From positions 1 to 64,000 of the forward strand of contig CATQHX010000020.1 of the NCBI GenBank assembly GCA_958296065.1: a stretch of DNA of 64,000 bases, in the 5' to 3' direction. A program made the position numbers and the translations under genes. Numbering within the stretch: position 1 is the stretch's first letter; each line of letters starts with the position of its first letter. Positions 27,074 through 36,256 of the stretch are shown here, one piece after another. This DNA comes from Vicinamibacterales bacterium. Its GTDB lineage: Bacteria; Acidobacteriota; Vicinamibacteria; Vicinamibacterales; UBA8438. The notes below the pieces were generated by a model, which saw only the letters and a list, made by a program, of their open reading frames with translations, was not told the DNA's origin and ran no database searches.

Positions 27074-28058
27074 CGTTCACCCGCCTGCGCGCCGCTATCC
27101 AGATGAAGACCGGCGCGCCGATGAGCGCCGCGACCACCCCGAGCCGGAGTTCCGCATCCGTAGGAGCCAGCCGTACCCCGATGTCGGCCAACACGAGAAT
27201 CACCCCGGCCAGCAACGCCGCCGGCACCAGGGTCCGCGCCGGGTCATGGTCGACCAGCGGTCGCACAAGATGCGGCGCCACGATACCGACGAAGCCGATC
27301 GCCCCGGCGATGGAGACTGCGGCGCCGGTGACCAGCCCCGCCCCGACCACGACCAGCCGCCGGGCGCGGCCAAGATCCACGCCGACGCCGGCCGCCGCCT
27401 CCTCGCCCAGCGTCAACGCCGACAGGCCCCTGCGAGCCGTCAGCAGCAATCCGAACCCGGTGGCGAGAAAGGGAAACGCCAGCAAGAGATCGTCGAAGCT
27501 CCGGTTGGCCACGCTGCCCAGGGTCCAGTTGAGCATGTCGGCCAGCGAGAAGGGGTTCGGCGCCAGGTTCATCAGCAGTGCCATCACCGCGCCGGCCAGG
27601 CTCGACAGGCCGATGCCCACGAGAATCAGCGTCAGTACCGATCCGACGCGGACGGCGGCGACGGTCAGCAGCGCGGTGGCGGCCAGCGCGCCCGAGATCG
27701 CGGCGACCGGCAGCGCGAACGCCCCCACCTCGATCAGCCCGTAGTAGATGACGAAGGTGGCGGCGAGCGTCGCGCTGGCCGAAACACCGAGCACTCCCGG
27801 CTCGGCCAGTGGATTGCGCAGCAGCCCCTGCAGCGCCGCACCGGAAACGCCGAGCGCCGCGCCGGTCGCGAAGGCAGCCAGCGCCCGCGGCAGGCGGATC
27901 TCCCACACCACGATCACGTCGCCCGGGGAGGCGGCTCCAACCAGCGCCGAGAGCACTCGGCCCGCGCCGAGCGGCGTCGAGCCGAGCAGACACGCGGCCG
28001 CGGCCGCGGCCACACCCGCCGCCGCCAGCAGCCCGATGAGCAATGCGTCGTTGCGCAC
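27066..28058 (-). CDS. btuC: Cobalamin ABC transporter permease (FecCD family)
   Basis: 330 residues from GTG at 28058, 19 bases after the btuB stop. About ten hydrophobic helices are visible, with the FecCD family patterns VWEIRLPRALAAFATGAALG, LQGLLRNPLAEPGVLGVS, and GAIGFVGIVAPHLVRPLVDH near the coupling-helix region. Together with BtuD and the BtuF-like protein at 31330 it forms an inner-membrane importer for corrinoids. Confidence 0.9.
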   Translation of the reverse strand: MRNDALLIGLLAAAGVAAAAAACLLGSTPLGAGRVLSALVGAASPGDVIVVWEIRLPRALAAFATGAALGVSGAALQGLLRNPLAEPGVLGVSASATLAATFVIYYGLIEVGAFALPVAAISGALAATALLTVAAVRVGSVLTLILVGIGLSSLAGAVMALLMNLAPNPFSLADMLNWTLGSVANRSFDDLLLAFPFLATGFGLLLTARRGLSALTLGEEAAAGVGVDLGRARRLVVVGAGLVTGAAVSIAGAIGFVGIVAPHLVRPLVDHDPARTLVPAALLAGVILVLADIGVRLAPTDAELRLGVVAALIGAPVFIWIAARRRVNGG

Positions 28059-28077
28059 GGTGAGTCCCGCTGGCGGA

Positions 28078-30495
28078 TCAGTCGCCGAGCGTGAAGCGCC
28101 CGCCCGCGACGACCGCGCGCGGCAGGCCCGGGTATCCCAGCGCGCTGTCGTAGACCGCGTTCATCGCGTTGTCGACCCGCGCGAACAGCGTCAGGTCGTC
28201 GTGCACCCGCACCTGCCCGCCGAGGGTGAGCAGCGCGTAGCCCGGATTGACGGTGATGTCGACGGTCCTGCCGTCCGCCGCCCGCTGCAGGCCGAGGAAC
28301 GCGCTGTCGTGCCGATCGCCGGCCAACTGCAGGTTCAGGTGCAGGCCGGCGCGCCCTCGCGTGTAGTCGAGGCGCACGTGGCCGCTGTGACGCGGACGGC
28401 GCAGCAAGGGCTGTCCCGACTGGAACTGTTCGCTCGTGCTGACGTTGGACACCACCTCGGTGTCGACCAGGGCGTAGGCGGCACTCGCGGTCAGACCTCC
28501 GATCGGCCGCCGCAGCCCGAGCTCTATCTCCAGCCCGGTCGCCCGCGAGCCGTCGATGTTGAGGTAGTCGGCGACGCCGTCGCCGCCTCCCCCAAGCGAT
28601 GGCGCGTAGGCGATCTGCTCCGTGTAGTCGTTACGGAACCAGGTGGCCCGCGCCAACCAGCGCTGGTCGGCGAAAGTCAGCTCGGCTCCGACGTCGGCGG
28701 TCACCGCCTGTTCAGGTTGCAGCGACAGGTCGCCGTCCACCCACTGCGAGCCGTACAACTGCGAGAACGTGGGGTTCTTGATACCCCGCCCGAGATTCGC
28801 CGCCACCTTGACCGACGAGAGCGTCCCGGAGCGGACCGGCAGCGGATAGCCGCCCGCGGACAGCTTCGGGTTGACCGTCCTCCCGTAGTGGGCGTTGTCG
28901 TCCACGCGCGCACCGCCGGTCACGAACCATGCGTCGGCGACCGCGAACTGCTGCTGGGCGAACCAGGAGTGGTTGGCGATCCGCTGCGCCTCGTCGAGGG
29001 CGTTCGTCTCGCGGTAGTAGTCGTAGCCGGCACTGAGCACCTGCCGGTCCATCCAGGTGGCGTTGATCTGGTAGCGCGCCGCGGGCCGCCGGAGTTGCGT
29101 CTCGAAGGTGAACGGGTAGTCGTAACCGCTGTAGGGACCGCTCAGCGCCAGAAACTGCCCCGCCGCGAGCCCGCCGGGGTCGGCCGCAAGCCGATCGAAC
29201 GCGGCCTGGTCGAGCAGCCGCACGAGGCGCGGGCCGGCCGGATAGAGCGCCCCGGGCCGCCCCTCGAGGACCGCCCGCACGACATGCCGCGGATCGGCCA
29301 CGGCGTCGTCCGACCGGCGGCCGGCGCGGAACCAGCTCGTCGTGAATTCGTGATCGACGCGCGACCCGAGGCGCTGATCCAGATCGAGATGCCAGGTCAG
29401 CGCGTCCGTGTCGTAGCCGGTGCCGGTGTCGCCGGGCACGTAGGTGATCGGCCCCACCGAGTTGGCCCGGGCGCTGCTGTAGCGAAAGCCGGACCGCAGC
29501 CGCGTGTGGTCGCCCAGAACCGCTCCGGCGCTGCCGTCGATCACCTGCTGGTCGAAGCGGTCCGGCTCCGGAAGGCGATCCTGGAACGCGCCGTCGGTGG
29601 AGCGGTGCGCGACGCCGAGCTGGTAGTCGAACCGCCGGCGGGCGCCGCCGAGGAGCCGCAGGTCGCCCCGCGAGGTTCCGAACGAGCCGCCCTCGATGGA
29701 CCCGGTCAACCGCGGACCGCGATCGGGCGATCCGCGCTTCGTGAAAATCTGGATGACCGAGCCGATCGCATCCGACCCGTAGAGGGCCGACTGCGCGCCG
29801 CGCACCACCTCGACGCGGTCGATCTCCCCGGCAGCAATTCGACTGAAATCGTAGGCACCCCCGTCGGCGCTCATCCGCACACCGTCGATCAGCACCTGGT
29901 TGTAGTCGGACTCGCCGCCCCGCGCGAAGACCGAGGCAATGGCGCCCTCCCGGCCGGTCGACTGCACGCTGAAGCCGGGCACCTGCCGCAGCACGTCCGC
30001 TACCGAATGGCTGCCGAGACGCTGGACGTCCTCGGCGGCGAAGACGGCATGCGACTCGGTGACCGACGCCCGGCGCTCGGGCGTGCGCGACGCGGTGACG
30101 ACGACCGTGTCGCGCAGCGGCGCGAGATCGAGTCGGAAGTCGAGGGTCACGGTGCCGGCATCGACAGCCCCGGCCGTCACCGGGGCGCCGGCCGGGGCAA
30201 ACCCGGAAAGCCGGACCGCCACCCGCTGGCCGCCCCCCGGGGGAAGATCCAGGCGGTAGCGCCCGTCCACCCCGGTCGTGGCGGCGGCCAGCACGCGCAG
30301 GCCGCGCACGGCCTCGACGGTGGCGCCGGGCAGCACCCCGCCCGACGGATCGGTCACGAGGCCGGTCACGACGGCCGGCTCCTGGGCAACGGCCGGCGCG
30401 ACAGCCGCGGTACTCAGGAAGAACAGGAACAGGAAAAAGCGCGGAAACGAGACGCTGAGAGGACGATTGACGAACGCGGGGGCGCAAGCGGCCAC
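28078..30495 (-). CDS. btuB: TonB-dependent cobalamin receptor with CarboxypepD_reg domain
   Basis: 805 residues; GTG start at 30495 set by AGGAGG just upstream. Order: signal peptide to about 38 (APAVAQEP); CarboxypepD_reg domain about 42-120 (TGLVTDPSGGVLPGATVEAV); plug domain with RDTVVVTASRTPERR and DVLRQVPGFSVQSTGREGAI; then a 22-strand barrel ending in GGRFTLGD. The plug and barrel are BtuB-like and a cobalamin riboswitch lies in the leader, so the ligand is a corrinoid. The extra N-terminal domain is usual for SusC-like and acidobacterial receptors but not for proteobacterial BtuB. Confidence 0.9.
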   Translation of the reverse strand: MAACAPAFVNRPLSVSFPRFFLFLFFLSTAAVAPAVAQEPAVVTGLVTDPSGGVLPGATVEAVRGLRVLAAATTGVDGRYRLDLPPGGGQRVAVRLSGFAPAGAPVTAGAVDAGTVTLDFRLDLAPLRDTVVVTASRTPERRASVTESHAVFAAEDVQRLGSHSVADVLRQVPGFSVQSTGREGAIASVFARGGESDYNQVLIDGVRMSADGGAYDFSRIAAGEIDRVEVVRGAQSALYGSDAIGSVIQIFTKRGSPDRGPRLTGSIEGGSFGTSRGDLRLLGGARRRFDYQLGVAHRSTDGAFQDRLPEPDRFDQQVIDGSAGAVLGDHTRLRSGFRYSSARANSVGPITYVPGDTGTGYDTDALTWHLDLDQRLGSRVDHEFTTSWFRAGRRSDDAVADPRHVVRAVLEGRPGALYPAGPRLVRLLDQAAFDRLAADPGGLAAGQFLALSGPYSGYDYPFTFETQLRRPAARYQINATWMDRQVLSAGYDYYRETNALDEAQRIANHSWFAQQQFAVADAWFVTGGARVDDNAHYGRTVNPKLSAGGYPLPVRSGTLSSVKVAANLGRGIKNPTFSQLYGSQWVDGDLSLQPEQAVTADVGAELTFADQRWLARATWFRNDYTEQIAYAPSLGGGGDGVADYLNIDGSRATGLEIELGLRRPIGGLTASAAYALVDTEVVSNVSTSEQFQSGQPLLRRPRHSGHVRLDYTRGRAGLHLNLQLAGDRHDSAFLGLQRAADGRTVDITVNPGYALLTLGGQVRVHDDLTLFARVDNAMNAVYDSALGYPGLPRAVVAGGRFTLGD

Positions 30496-30534
30496 AGAAC
30501 CTCCTTTGCTTCCCCATCGGAAGCGGGGTGAGGC

Positions 30535-30700
30535 GTGGCCAAGCCGGTCTCCTGGCTCGCAGGGTTGCGCCTACTCTCCGCGCCTTCCCGCCCTCAACGG
30601 ACAGTGGCTGTCGTGCGGATTTCGTACCTGCTCACAGTTGCGAGGGCAGCGTCGGCATCGCACCGAACTTCCCGAGCACCTGACCACGGACGTGAAGGGG
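30535..30700 (-). promoter_or_regulatory. Cobalamin (AdoCbl) riboswitch
   Basis: Read on the minus strand, the leader of btuB holds GGTGCTCGGGAAG, a CCGACGCTGCCCTCGCAACT core, and the B12 box GAGCCAGGAGACCGGC at about 30542-30557. These are the conserved blocks of cobalamin riboswitches in the right order. It should lower expression of btuB and the downstream btuCD genes when adenosylcobalamin is plentiful. The btuB ribosome site (AGGAGG at about 30501-30506) lies 30-40 bases after the box, so control may be at translation. Confidence 0.93.
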
Positions 30701-30789
30701 GGATCATAGCAGACCGTCGAGGAGTGCTCGCAGTTGCGCCTCAGCACTCACGCGGTACGTTCTACCGCGCAAACTCCTAGAATCGAGGA

Positions 30790-31320
30790 GTGGCGAAGAA
30801 GAAAAAAGGCTTGGTAGTCGTCAACACCGGCAACGGCAAGGGCAAGACGACGGCGGCGCTCGGCGTCGTGTTCCGCGCCTGGGGCCGGGGCATGCGCGTG
30901 CGGGTGTTCCAGTTCCTCAAGCACACCGGGTCGCGCTTCGGCGAGAGCCGGGCGGCCGAGAAGCTGGGCATCCCCTGGTCGGCGCTCGGCGACGGCTTCA
31001 CGTGGCTGTCGAAGGACCTGGAGCGCACCGCGGCGCTCGCGCGCGAGCAGTGGGAGCACGTGCAGGCGGCGATCCGGGACGACGAGCACGACGTGATCGT
31101 CCTGGACGAGTTCACGTATCCCCTCCACTACGGCTGGATCCCCGTGGAGGACGTGCTCGCGGTTCTGCGGGACAAGCCGCACATGCTGCACGTCGTCATT
31201 ACCGGCCGCAACGCGCCCGAGGCACTGGTGGAATTCGCGGACCTCGTCACCGAGATGCGCGAGGTGAAGCACCCCTACAAGGAGCAGGGGATCGGCGCGC
31301 AGCCCGGCCTGGAGTTCTGA
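30790..31320 (+). CDS. cobO: Cob(I)yrinic acid a,c-diamide adenosyltransferase
   Basis: 176 residues from GTG at 30790. P-loop [15 protein letters not shown] at residues about 9-24, then [28 protein letters not shown] (Walker B-like) and [20 protein letters not shown], all typical of CobO/BtuR/CobA adenosyltransferases. It attaches the adenosyl group to cob(I)alamin or cobinamide after uptake. It is divergent from btuB, with the riboswitch on the opposite strand between them, and convergent with btuF. Confidence 0.92.
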   Translation: MAKKKKGLVVVNTGNGKGKTTAALGVVFRAWGRGMRVRVFQFLKHTGSRFGESRAAEKLGIPWSALGDGFTWLSKDLERTAALAREQWEHVQAAIRDDEHDVIVLDEFTYPLHYGWIPVEDVLAVLRDKPHMLHVVITGRNAPEALVEFADLVTEMREVKHPYKEQGIGAQPGLEF

Positions 31321-31329
31321 GCGGACCAA

Positions 31330-32274
31330 TCAGAAAGACGGTCCGCTCCTGCTCTCGGCGGCGCCGGCCGCCAGCGACTCGACCGCGTCGGCGAGGAACC
31401 AGGCGCCGCACGAGGTGGTGGCCCCGTCGACGGACAGCGTCGGACCGGCCTGCACCCGGCGCGCCGCCACCGGATGCCGGAATGGCGTCCAGACCATGTT
31501 GTGGTTGGTGCGCTCGAACACGGGCACGGCATACACGTCCGGCGTCTCGTACACCAGCCGTTCGAGCGGAATCGAGCGCCAGCCGCTGTCGTCGCTGAAG
31601 TTGGCCAGCCCGGCGGCGGCGATCAGGTGATCCACGAACGTGCCGGAACCGGCGGCAACGCCCGCCTGGGCGAGGTACAACGCTTCCGCGTCCGGAGCGG
31701 CGGCGCGCGCGCGTGCGAGCCGGGCATCCATCTCCGCGATCAACGCTGCGCCCCGGTCAGGTACCTCCAGCGCTGCTGCGGCCTGCCGGATACGGTCGCG
31801 AACCGCTTCGATATCGGGAGCGAAGTCGATCTGCAGCACCGGCACGCCGGCACGCTCGAAGAAGGCGGGGGCGCGCGGCCCGCCCCCGTAGTTGCGCACC
31901 ACCAAATCCGGCTGCAGCGCCAGGACGTCCTCGGACCGCGGCCGGACCGTCGGCAGTCCCGCCGCCTCGGCCCGGAGATAGGAGAAGTCCTCGCCCGCGT
32001 CGGGTGACAGCGCCAGGATGCGCTCGCGATCAGCGAGCCCCAGGACGAACTGGTCCGCGCAGTAGTCGAGGCTGACGATGCGGCGGGCAGGCCCCTCCGG
32101 TCGATCCGCCGAGGATACCGGGCCGCAGGCCGCGACCATGCCGCCCGCCAGGAGGGGCACCAGCGAGACGGATGTCGCGGCACGGACGACGCGGCGAAGC
32201 AGCGCCCGGACTCTCCCGTGAGCCTGCGAACGCCGCCGGAAGCCGATCACAGGGGTAAGCGGGTCGTGTTCCAT
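31330..32274 (-). CDS. btuF: Corrinoid-binding periplasmic lipoprotein (BtuF-like)
   Basis: 314 residues from ATG at 32274. A basic, hydrophobic N-terminus ends in a lipobox-like MVAACG, so it is probably a lipoprotein. The body has the periplasmic_binding_2 fold: RRIVSLDYCADQFVLGLADR, the DVLALQPDLVVRNYGGG segment, RAGVPVLQIDF and FVDHLIAAAGLANFS. The function as the binding protein of the BtuCD importer is inferred from the fold and the neighbours. The 26-base palindrome at 32314 separates it from the upstream gene. Confidence 0.85.
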   Translation of the reverse strand: MEHDPLTPVIGFRRRSQAHGRVRALLRRVVRAATSVSLVPLLAGGMVAACGPVSSADRPEGPARRIVSLDYCADQFVLGLADRERILALSPDAGEDFSYLRAEAAGLPTVRPRSEDVLALQPDLVVRNYGGGPRAPAFFERAGVPVLQIDFAPDIEAVRDRIRQAAAALEVPDRGAALIAEMDARLARARAAAPDAEALYLAQAGVAAGSGTFVDHLIAAAGLANFSDDSGWRSIPLERLVYETPDVYAVPVFERTNHNMVWTPFRHPVAARRVQAGPTLSVDGATTSCGAWFLADAVESLAAGAAESRSGPSF

Positions 32275-32313
32275 GACGGTGAGGGGGCGGGTCGCGGATG
32301 CCCGCGACAACGC

Positions 32314-32339
32314 CCGGGGCCGGCGCGCGCCGGCCCCGG
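32314..32339. terminator. Perfect 26-base GC palindrome between puuD-like and btuF genes
   Basis: The 26 bases from 32314 to 32339 equal their own reverse complement; the arms contain GGGGCCGGCGC. It lies ten bases past the stop of the gene at 32349 and 40 bases before the btuF start. It can form a very stable hairpin, but no T-run follows on either strand, so it may be a transcription barrier or an mRNA-stabilising hairpin. Confidence 0.5.
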
Positions 32340-32348
32340 AGCCCGACT

Positions 32349-33128
32349 CTACATCCCCGAGACGCGGCCGGCGATGCGGTAGCAGTGGAAGATGATGTGC
32401 CACCCCAGGACCACGGCCGCGAGCCAGACCAACCAGTAGAGGTCGCTCGGGATCCCGAAGTTGCCGCCGAAGAAGGGCGTCGCGTGCTGGTTGGCCATCG
32501 CCCACAGCAGCGGGAGCGACATGTAGGTGTTGTGCTTCGAGCGCAGCCCGGCCAGGGCCGGGTCGCCGGCCTCCGGGGCCTTGCCGGCCTTCACCGCGGC
32601 GATGATCCGCTGCTGCGCCGGCCAGATCCGGAACCACACGTTGAACGCCATGATCGTTCCGAACATGGCGCCGGTGTGAATCAGCACCGACCGCGGCGGG
32701 AATCCGCCGACCTCCACGAACATCCAGACGACGACGGCCAGCAGCACGAACGAGACGATCGTCGCGGCGCGGACGTTGGACTTGAGGCCGCTGCTCCAGA
32801 GCGCGTCGTAGGCGAAGACCGCCAGGAAGGTCACCGCGATCATCGCGATGGCGGCCGCCCCCCAGCTTGCGTCGGTCTCTATCGCCAGCCCGCCGTGGTA
32901 GAAGACGAGCAGTAGCAGCAGGACCCCGGTGATCCAGGTCCAGGCGGCACCCCACCGGAACCAGAACAGAGCCCGCGGCATGAGCTCCGGAACCACCTTC
33001 TGCTTCGTCGGCCCGTCGAGCTTCGCGGCCAGCGGGGCGTTCACGAAGTTGAAGAAGTAAAGGTGCCCGATCCAGATGATCCCCACGAACACGTGGAGCC
33101 ATCGAAAGATGAATTGCATGCCTTCCAT
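32349..33128 (-). CDS. Urate hydroxylase PuuD-like membrane domain
   Basis: 259 residues; GGAGGG lies eight bases before ATG 33128. About seven membrane helices are visible, starting FRWLHVFVGIIWIGHLYFFN, with conserved features of the Urate_ox_N family (PRALFWFRWGAAWTWITG, VLIHTGAMFGTIMAFNVWFRI, KHNTYMSLPLLWAMANQH). Biochemically known PuuD proteins are longer and carry a C-terminal cytochrome c domain that is absent here. It sits among corrinoid genes and between the parts of a molybdenum hydroxylase, which could make urate if it acts on xanthine; that link is inference. Confidence 0.75.
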   Translation of the reverse strand: MEGMQFIFRWLHVFVGIIWIGHLYFFNFVNAPLAAKLDGPTKQKVVPELMPRALFWFRWGAAWTWITGVLLLLLVFYHGGLAIETDASWGAAAIAMIAVTFLAVFAYDALWSSGLKSNVRAATIVSFVLLAVVVWMFVEVGGFPPRSVLIHTGAMFGTIMAFNVWFRIWPAQQRIIAAVKAGKAPEAGDPALAGLRSKHNTYMSLPLLWAMANQHATPFFGGNFGIPSDLYWLVWLAAVVLGWHIIFHCYRIAGRVSGM

Positions 33129-33289
33129 CGTGCGTTCCCTCCGTTTCAGGGCGGATGCCCGTACCGCGATTGTAATCCGCCGCCGGGCGAATCACCGCGC
33201 AAAATCATCCCGCACGGGGCGCACCGGGTCCGCCGGCAGCGCTTGTCGACGGCCAGACAGCTTGCGGGAGCCTCGCGCCGAGCGGGATC

Positions 33290-34264
33290 TCACCACGGGC
33301 TTCGCGCCCAGACCAGCAGTCCCGCGACGCTCCCGACAGCAAGAGCCGCGGCCAGCAACACCGTCCCGCGCGCCCGCCGGTAGTCCTCGGCCGAACCGCC
33401 GGCGGCGGTCGCCGGGTCGCCGATCCAGACGTCGGTCACAAGCCGGCCCTGCAACCGGATCGGGCCCGCCAGGCGGCGCCGGATCGCTCCGGCCAGAGCG
33501 GTTTCGCTCCAGCCGGCATTCGGCCCCGGCACCACCGCGTGCTGCCGCCAGCCCCAGCGCAGGGCCTCCCGGCCGGAGGCTCCCGGAATCACCGCCGCGG
33601 CGGCGGCGATGAGCAACCAGGTCACCCGCGCCGGAACCAGGTTCAGCAGATCGTCGAGACGCGCGCCGCACCAGCCAAAGTCGCGGTACCGCTCGGTCTT
33701 GTAGCCGACCATCGAGTCCATCGTGCTAACCGCCTTGAACAACACGATGCCCGGGACGCCCGCCAGCGCATAACAGAATATCGGCGAGACCACACCGTCC
33801 ACCAGGCTTTCGCCCAAGCTCTCGATGGCGCTCCGGCGGCAGGCGGGCCCGTCCATCGGCTCGGTATCGCGACCGACGAGGCGCGCTGCCGCCACCCTTG
33901 CGGCTGGGAGGTCACCCGCGGAGACGGCCGCGTCCACGGCGGCGGCGTGCGCCAGCAGGTCGCCGAGCGCGATTAGGCTGTAGAGCACGAACAGGTGGAC
34001 GGCGGCTGCCGCCGTGGGATGCAATCCCGCCGCACCGGCCACCAGCGCCGCGGCGCCCCCGCACCAGATGAGCGCCAGCGCCACGAAGAGCACGCACCCG
34101 CCGCCGCGGCCGTCGGCTCCTGCCGCGCGCAACTGCGCCTCGATCCAGGTCAGGGAACTGCCAATCAGGCGGATCGGGTGCCAGCGGTACACGGGGTCCC
34201 CGAAGAGGAGATCCAGCGCCACCGCCGCGGCCAGCAGGTCCGCGCGGGGTGCCAGGGTGCTCAT
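33290..34264 (-). CDS. cbiB: Adenosylcobinamide-phosphate synthase
   Basis: 324 residues from ATG at 34264 (the frame opens 36 bases earlier). Membrane protein with the CbiB/CobD family patterns DLLFGDPVYRWHPIRLIG at the start, VGRDTEPMDGPACRRSAIES in the middle, DSMVGYKTERYRDFGWCGAR and LDDLLNLVPAR, and a C-terminal membrane helix. It joins aminopropanol phosphate to adenosylcobyric acid, the step needed after CbiZ has opened salvaged cobinamide. The next gene upstream is cbiZ. Confidence 0.92.
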   Translation of the reverse strand: MSTLAPRADLLAAAVALDLLFGDPVYRWHPIRLIGSSLTWIEAQLRAAGADGRGGGCVLFVALALIWCGGAAALVAGAAGLHPTAAAAVHLFVLYSLIALGDLLAHAAAVDAAVSAGDLPAARVAAARLVGRDTEPMDGPACRRSAIESLGESLVDGVVSPIFCYALAGVPGIVLFKAVSTMDSMVGYKTERYRDFGWCGARLDDLLNLVPARVTWLLIAAAAAVIPGASGREALRWGWRQHAVVPGPNAGWSETALAGAIRRRLAGPIRLQGRLVTDVWIGDPATAAGGSAEDYRRARGTVLLAAALAVGSVAGLLVWARSPW

Positions 34265-34397
34265 GTCCACTTCGGCCACCCGCTGGTCACGGCTGCGCAA
34301 CCTGTCGTCGAGCCGCCGAAGACGGGCCGCTCGTCGCTGCGCCAGCCTCCCGCGAACGGGCCGCAGTGGTCGTCCACAAGGGCCGGCTCGACGGAGT

Positions 34398-35546
34398 TCA
34401 GGCCCACTTCGCCTGCCACCCGGCCGCGATCGCCCGCAGGACCAGCTCGATGGAATCGCCGGACGCCTCCATCAGCTCGGTGCGGAACGCCGGCCAGCGG
34501 TCCGGCTTGCCGGCCAGGGCGCAAGCGACGCAGGCGGCCTGACAACGCAGCGCCTCTTGCACCAACCCATCGGGAATCGTGCCACACGCCACCCTGTCCA
34601 GGACCGCCGCCAGCGCGTAGGCCGCCGCGCCGACGCCGGGCTCGAAGAAGACGGCCTTCCGGTTCTTGTCGAGCAGCTCGAAACGCGACGCGGGCAGCAG
34701 CTCCGCGAGGCGCTCCATGGCCCGCGCCTCGGTGAGGCCGAAGCGGCCCAGGGCGTGGAACAGGCCACGCGTGTAGGAGGCCTCCAGGCCGTTCTGCCAG
34801 CGCAACGCTTCGACGACGGATTCCTTCACCGCGACGCCGATGATCTCGCCCAGCTTCACGTGCGGGCTCGTCGACTCCTTCGGCCGTCGTTCGGGCTCGA
34901 GCGGTGCAGCGAGGCAGAACTGATCGGTGCCGGTCCCGGTGGCGATGGTCGGGGAATAGCGGCTGGGAACCGCCAGATCGGCGAGCGCGGCCGACTTCGC
35001 CTCGGTCATCGTCACCACGGCCCTGGCCTGGGCGGCGGGCGTGACGGGGCAATCGATCAGCAGGATCGTGTTGATGGTGCCGGGCGGGGGCGACGCGCGG
35101 CGCCAGCCCTCGTCGGTCTCCGTCCAGGCTGCCGGATCCCCGGCCCGCGCGGCGTTGCCGGCCACGCCGGCCGTCGTGAAAGCATCCACCCGCAGGCCGT
35201 CGAAGGCCGCCGTGCGGTGGGCGGCATAGACCATGTTGGCCGCGGTACCCAGGACCGCGGTCTCGTCCGGGCTCAGCCCCAGCTCGGCGCACACCCGGTG
35301 GTGATAGGCCACCTGCCCCGCGGCGGCGATCAGGTCGTGCCGCTCCCGGTCACCCGTCGCTTCGCAGCTCTGGTGGTTGACGAGATAGCGCAGGTCGCCG
35401 CGCTGCCCGCCCACGTGGGCGGAGTTGCTCAGCACGCGGTGCGGCGCCAGCAATTCTGCAACGAGATAACGCCCGGCGCGATGCGCGGCGAAGCGCCGCT
35501 CCCGGCACAGCAGCTCGGCCGACGCCGGGGGAAACGCCGGGGTCAT
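34398..35546 (-). CDS. cbiZ: Adenosylcobinamide amidohydrolase
   Basis: 382 residues from ATG at 35546, overlapping the stop of the [2Fe-2S] subunit gene by ATGA. The N-terminal half holds the CbiZ domain: [58 protein letters not shown] and [35 protein letters not shown]. CbiZ cleaves adenosylcobinamide (and pseudocobalamin in some bacteria) to adenosylcobyric acid so that the lower ligand can be remodelled. The last 150 residues are a helical extension beyond the usual domain, of unknown role. Confidence 0.88.
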   Translation of the reverse strand: MTPAFPPASAELLCRERRFAAHRAGRYLVAELLAPHRVLSNSAHVGGQRGDLRYLVNHQSCEATGDRERHDLIAAAGQVAYHHRVCAELGLSPDETAVLGTAANMVYAAHRTAAFDGLRVDAFTTAGVAGNAARAGDPAAWTETDEGWRRASPPPGTINTILLIDCPVTPAAQARAVVTMTEAKSAALADLAVPSRYSPTIATGTGTDQFCLAAPLEPERRPKESTSPHVKLGEIIGVAVKESVVEALRWQNGLEASYTRGLFHALGRFGLTEARAMERLAELLPASRFELLDKNRKAVFFEPGVGAAAYALAAVLDRVACGTIPDGLVQEALRCQAACVACALAGKPDRWPAFRTELMEASGDSIELVLRAIAAGWQAKWA

Positions 35547-36037
35547 CGACGCGGCGACGCGGCGGCGTCCGATTGCCCCATCCGCTCGGCCGCGTGCTGA
35601 ATGGCGTTGACGATGTGCTGGTAGCCGGTGCAGCGGCAGAGGTTGCCGTCGAGGCCTTCGCGGATCTCCTGCTCGGTTGGCGCCGGGTTGTCTTCCAGCA
35701 GGTTCACGGCCGACAGGATCATCCCGGGCGTGCAGTAACCACATTGCAGCCCGTGCTCCTCCCAGAACCCCTCCTGCAGCGGATGCAGCCGGTCGCCGTC
35801 GGCCAGCCCCTCGATGGTGGTCACCTCGGACCCGTCGGCCTGGACCGCGAAAATCGTGCACGACTTGGCGCTCCGCCCGTCGACCAGCACCGTGCAGGCG
35901 CCGCACTGGCTCGTGTCGCAGCCGACGTGCGCGCCGGTCAGGTTCAGGTGCTCGCGCAGGAAATGGACCAGCAGCAGGCGGGGCTCCACGTCGGCCGTGC
36001 GCCGCTTGCCGTTGACGGTGATCGAGACTCGGGCCAT
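35543..36037 (-). CDS. coxS: Molybdenum hydroxylase [2Fe-2S] subunit (CoxS-like)
   Basis: 164 residues. The plant-type ferredoxin cluster ligands are [14 protein letters not shown] followed by SAKSC, and the second cluster ligands are CGYCTPGM and CRCTGYQH, all in place. It is the normal length of CoxS/XdhC-type small subunits. No large or medium subunit gene is adjacent; the only ones in the window are at 22853-26091 on the same strand. Here it is translationally coupled to cbiZ instead (ATGA). It can still form the enzyme with those subunits; whether it does is untested. Confidence 0.92.
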   Translation of the reverse strand: MARVSITVNGKRRTADVEPRLLLVHFLREHLNLTGAHVGCDTSQCGACTVLVDGRSAKSCTIFAVQADGSEVTTIEGLADGDRLHPLQEGFWEEHGLQCGYCTPGMILSAVNLLEDNPAPTEQEIREGLDGNLCRCTGYQHIVNAIQHAAERMGQSDAAASPRR

Positions 36038-36079
36038 CGGTTACCTCCGGAAGACTGACAAGGGTAGCACCCGGTCCCT

Positions 36080-36181
36080 GTCGTGGGCGAACCCCGGCGT
36101 CGCGGGCCGCGGGTTTGCACGACGGGATTCCCTCGCAACGTCCGCCCGACCCGATCCCCCCGTCGTGGGCGAGCCCCGGCG
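36080..36181. repeat. Two direct copies of a 20-base GC-rich repeat
   Basis: GTCGTGGGCGAACCCCGGCG at about 36080-36099 recurs with one difference (GAG for GAA) at about 36162-36181, 82 bases on, in the gap between coxS and hicB. Each is followed by a GC-rich stretch that can fold. They look like small extragenic repeats; no function is claimed. Confidence 0.5.
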
Positions 36182-36256
36182 CTACGGGGTCTACCCCGCC
36201 CGTGCGGGTACTGCCCTCCGAAGTAGATGGACATCCCCCGGGAGCGAACATCTACA

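Noticed and set aside
31330..33195. 621-codon minus-strand frame over btuF and the PuuD-like gene
   Set aside because: Only the part from 32274 down is protein-like (btuF); the rest is a shadow of the PuuD-like gene.
36080..36181. CRISPR-like direct repeats before hicB
   Set aside because: Only two copies, spacing of 62 bases, GC-rich and foldable; not an array.
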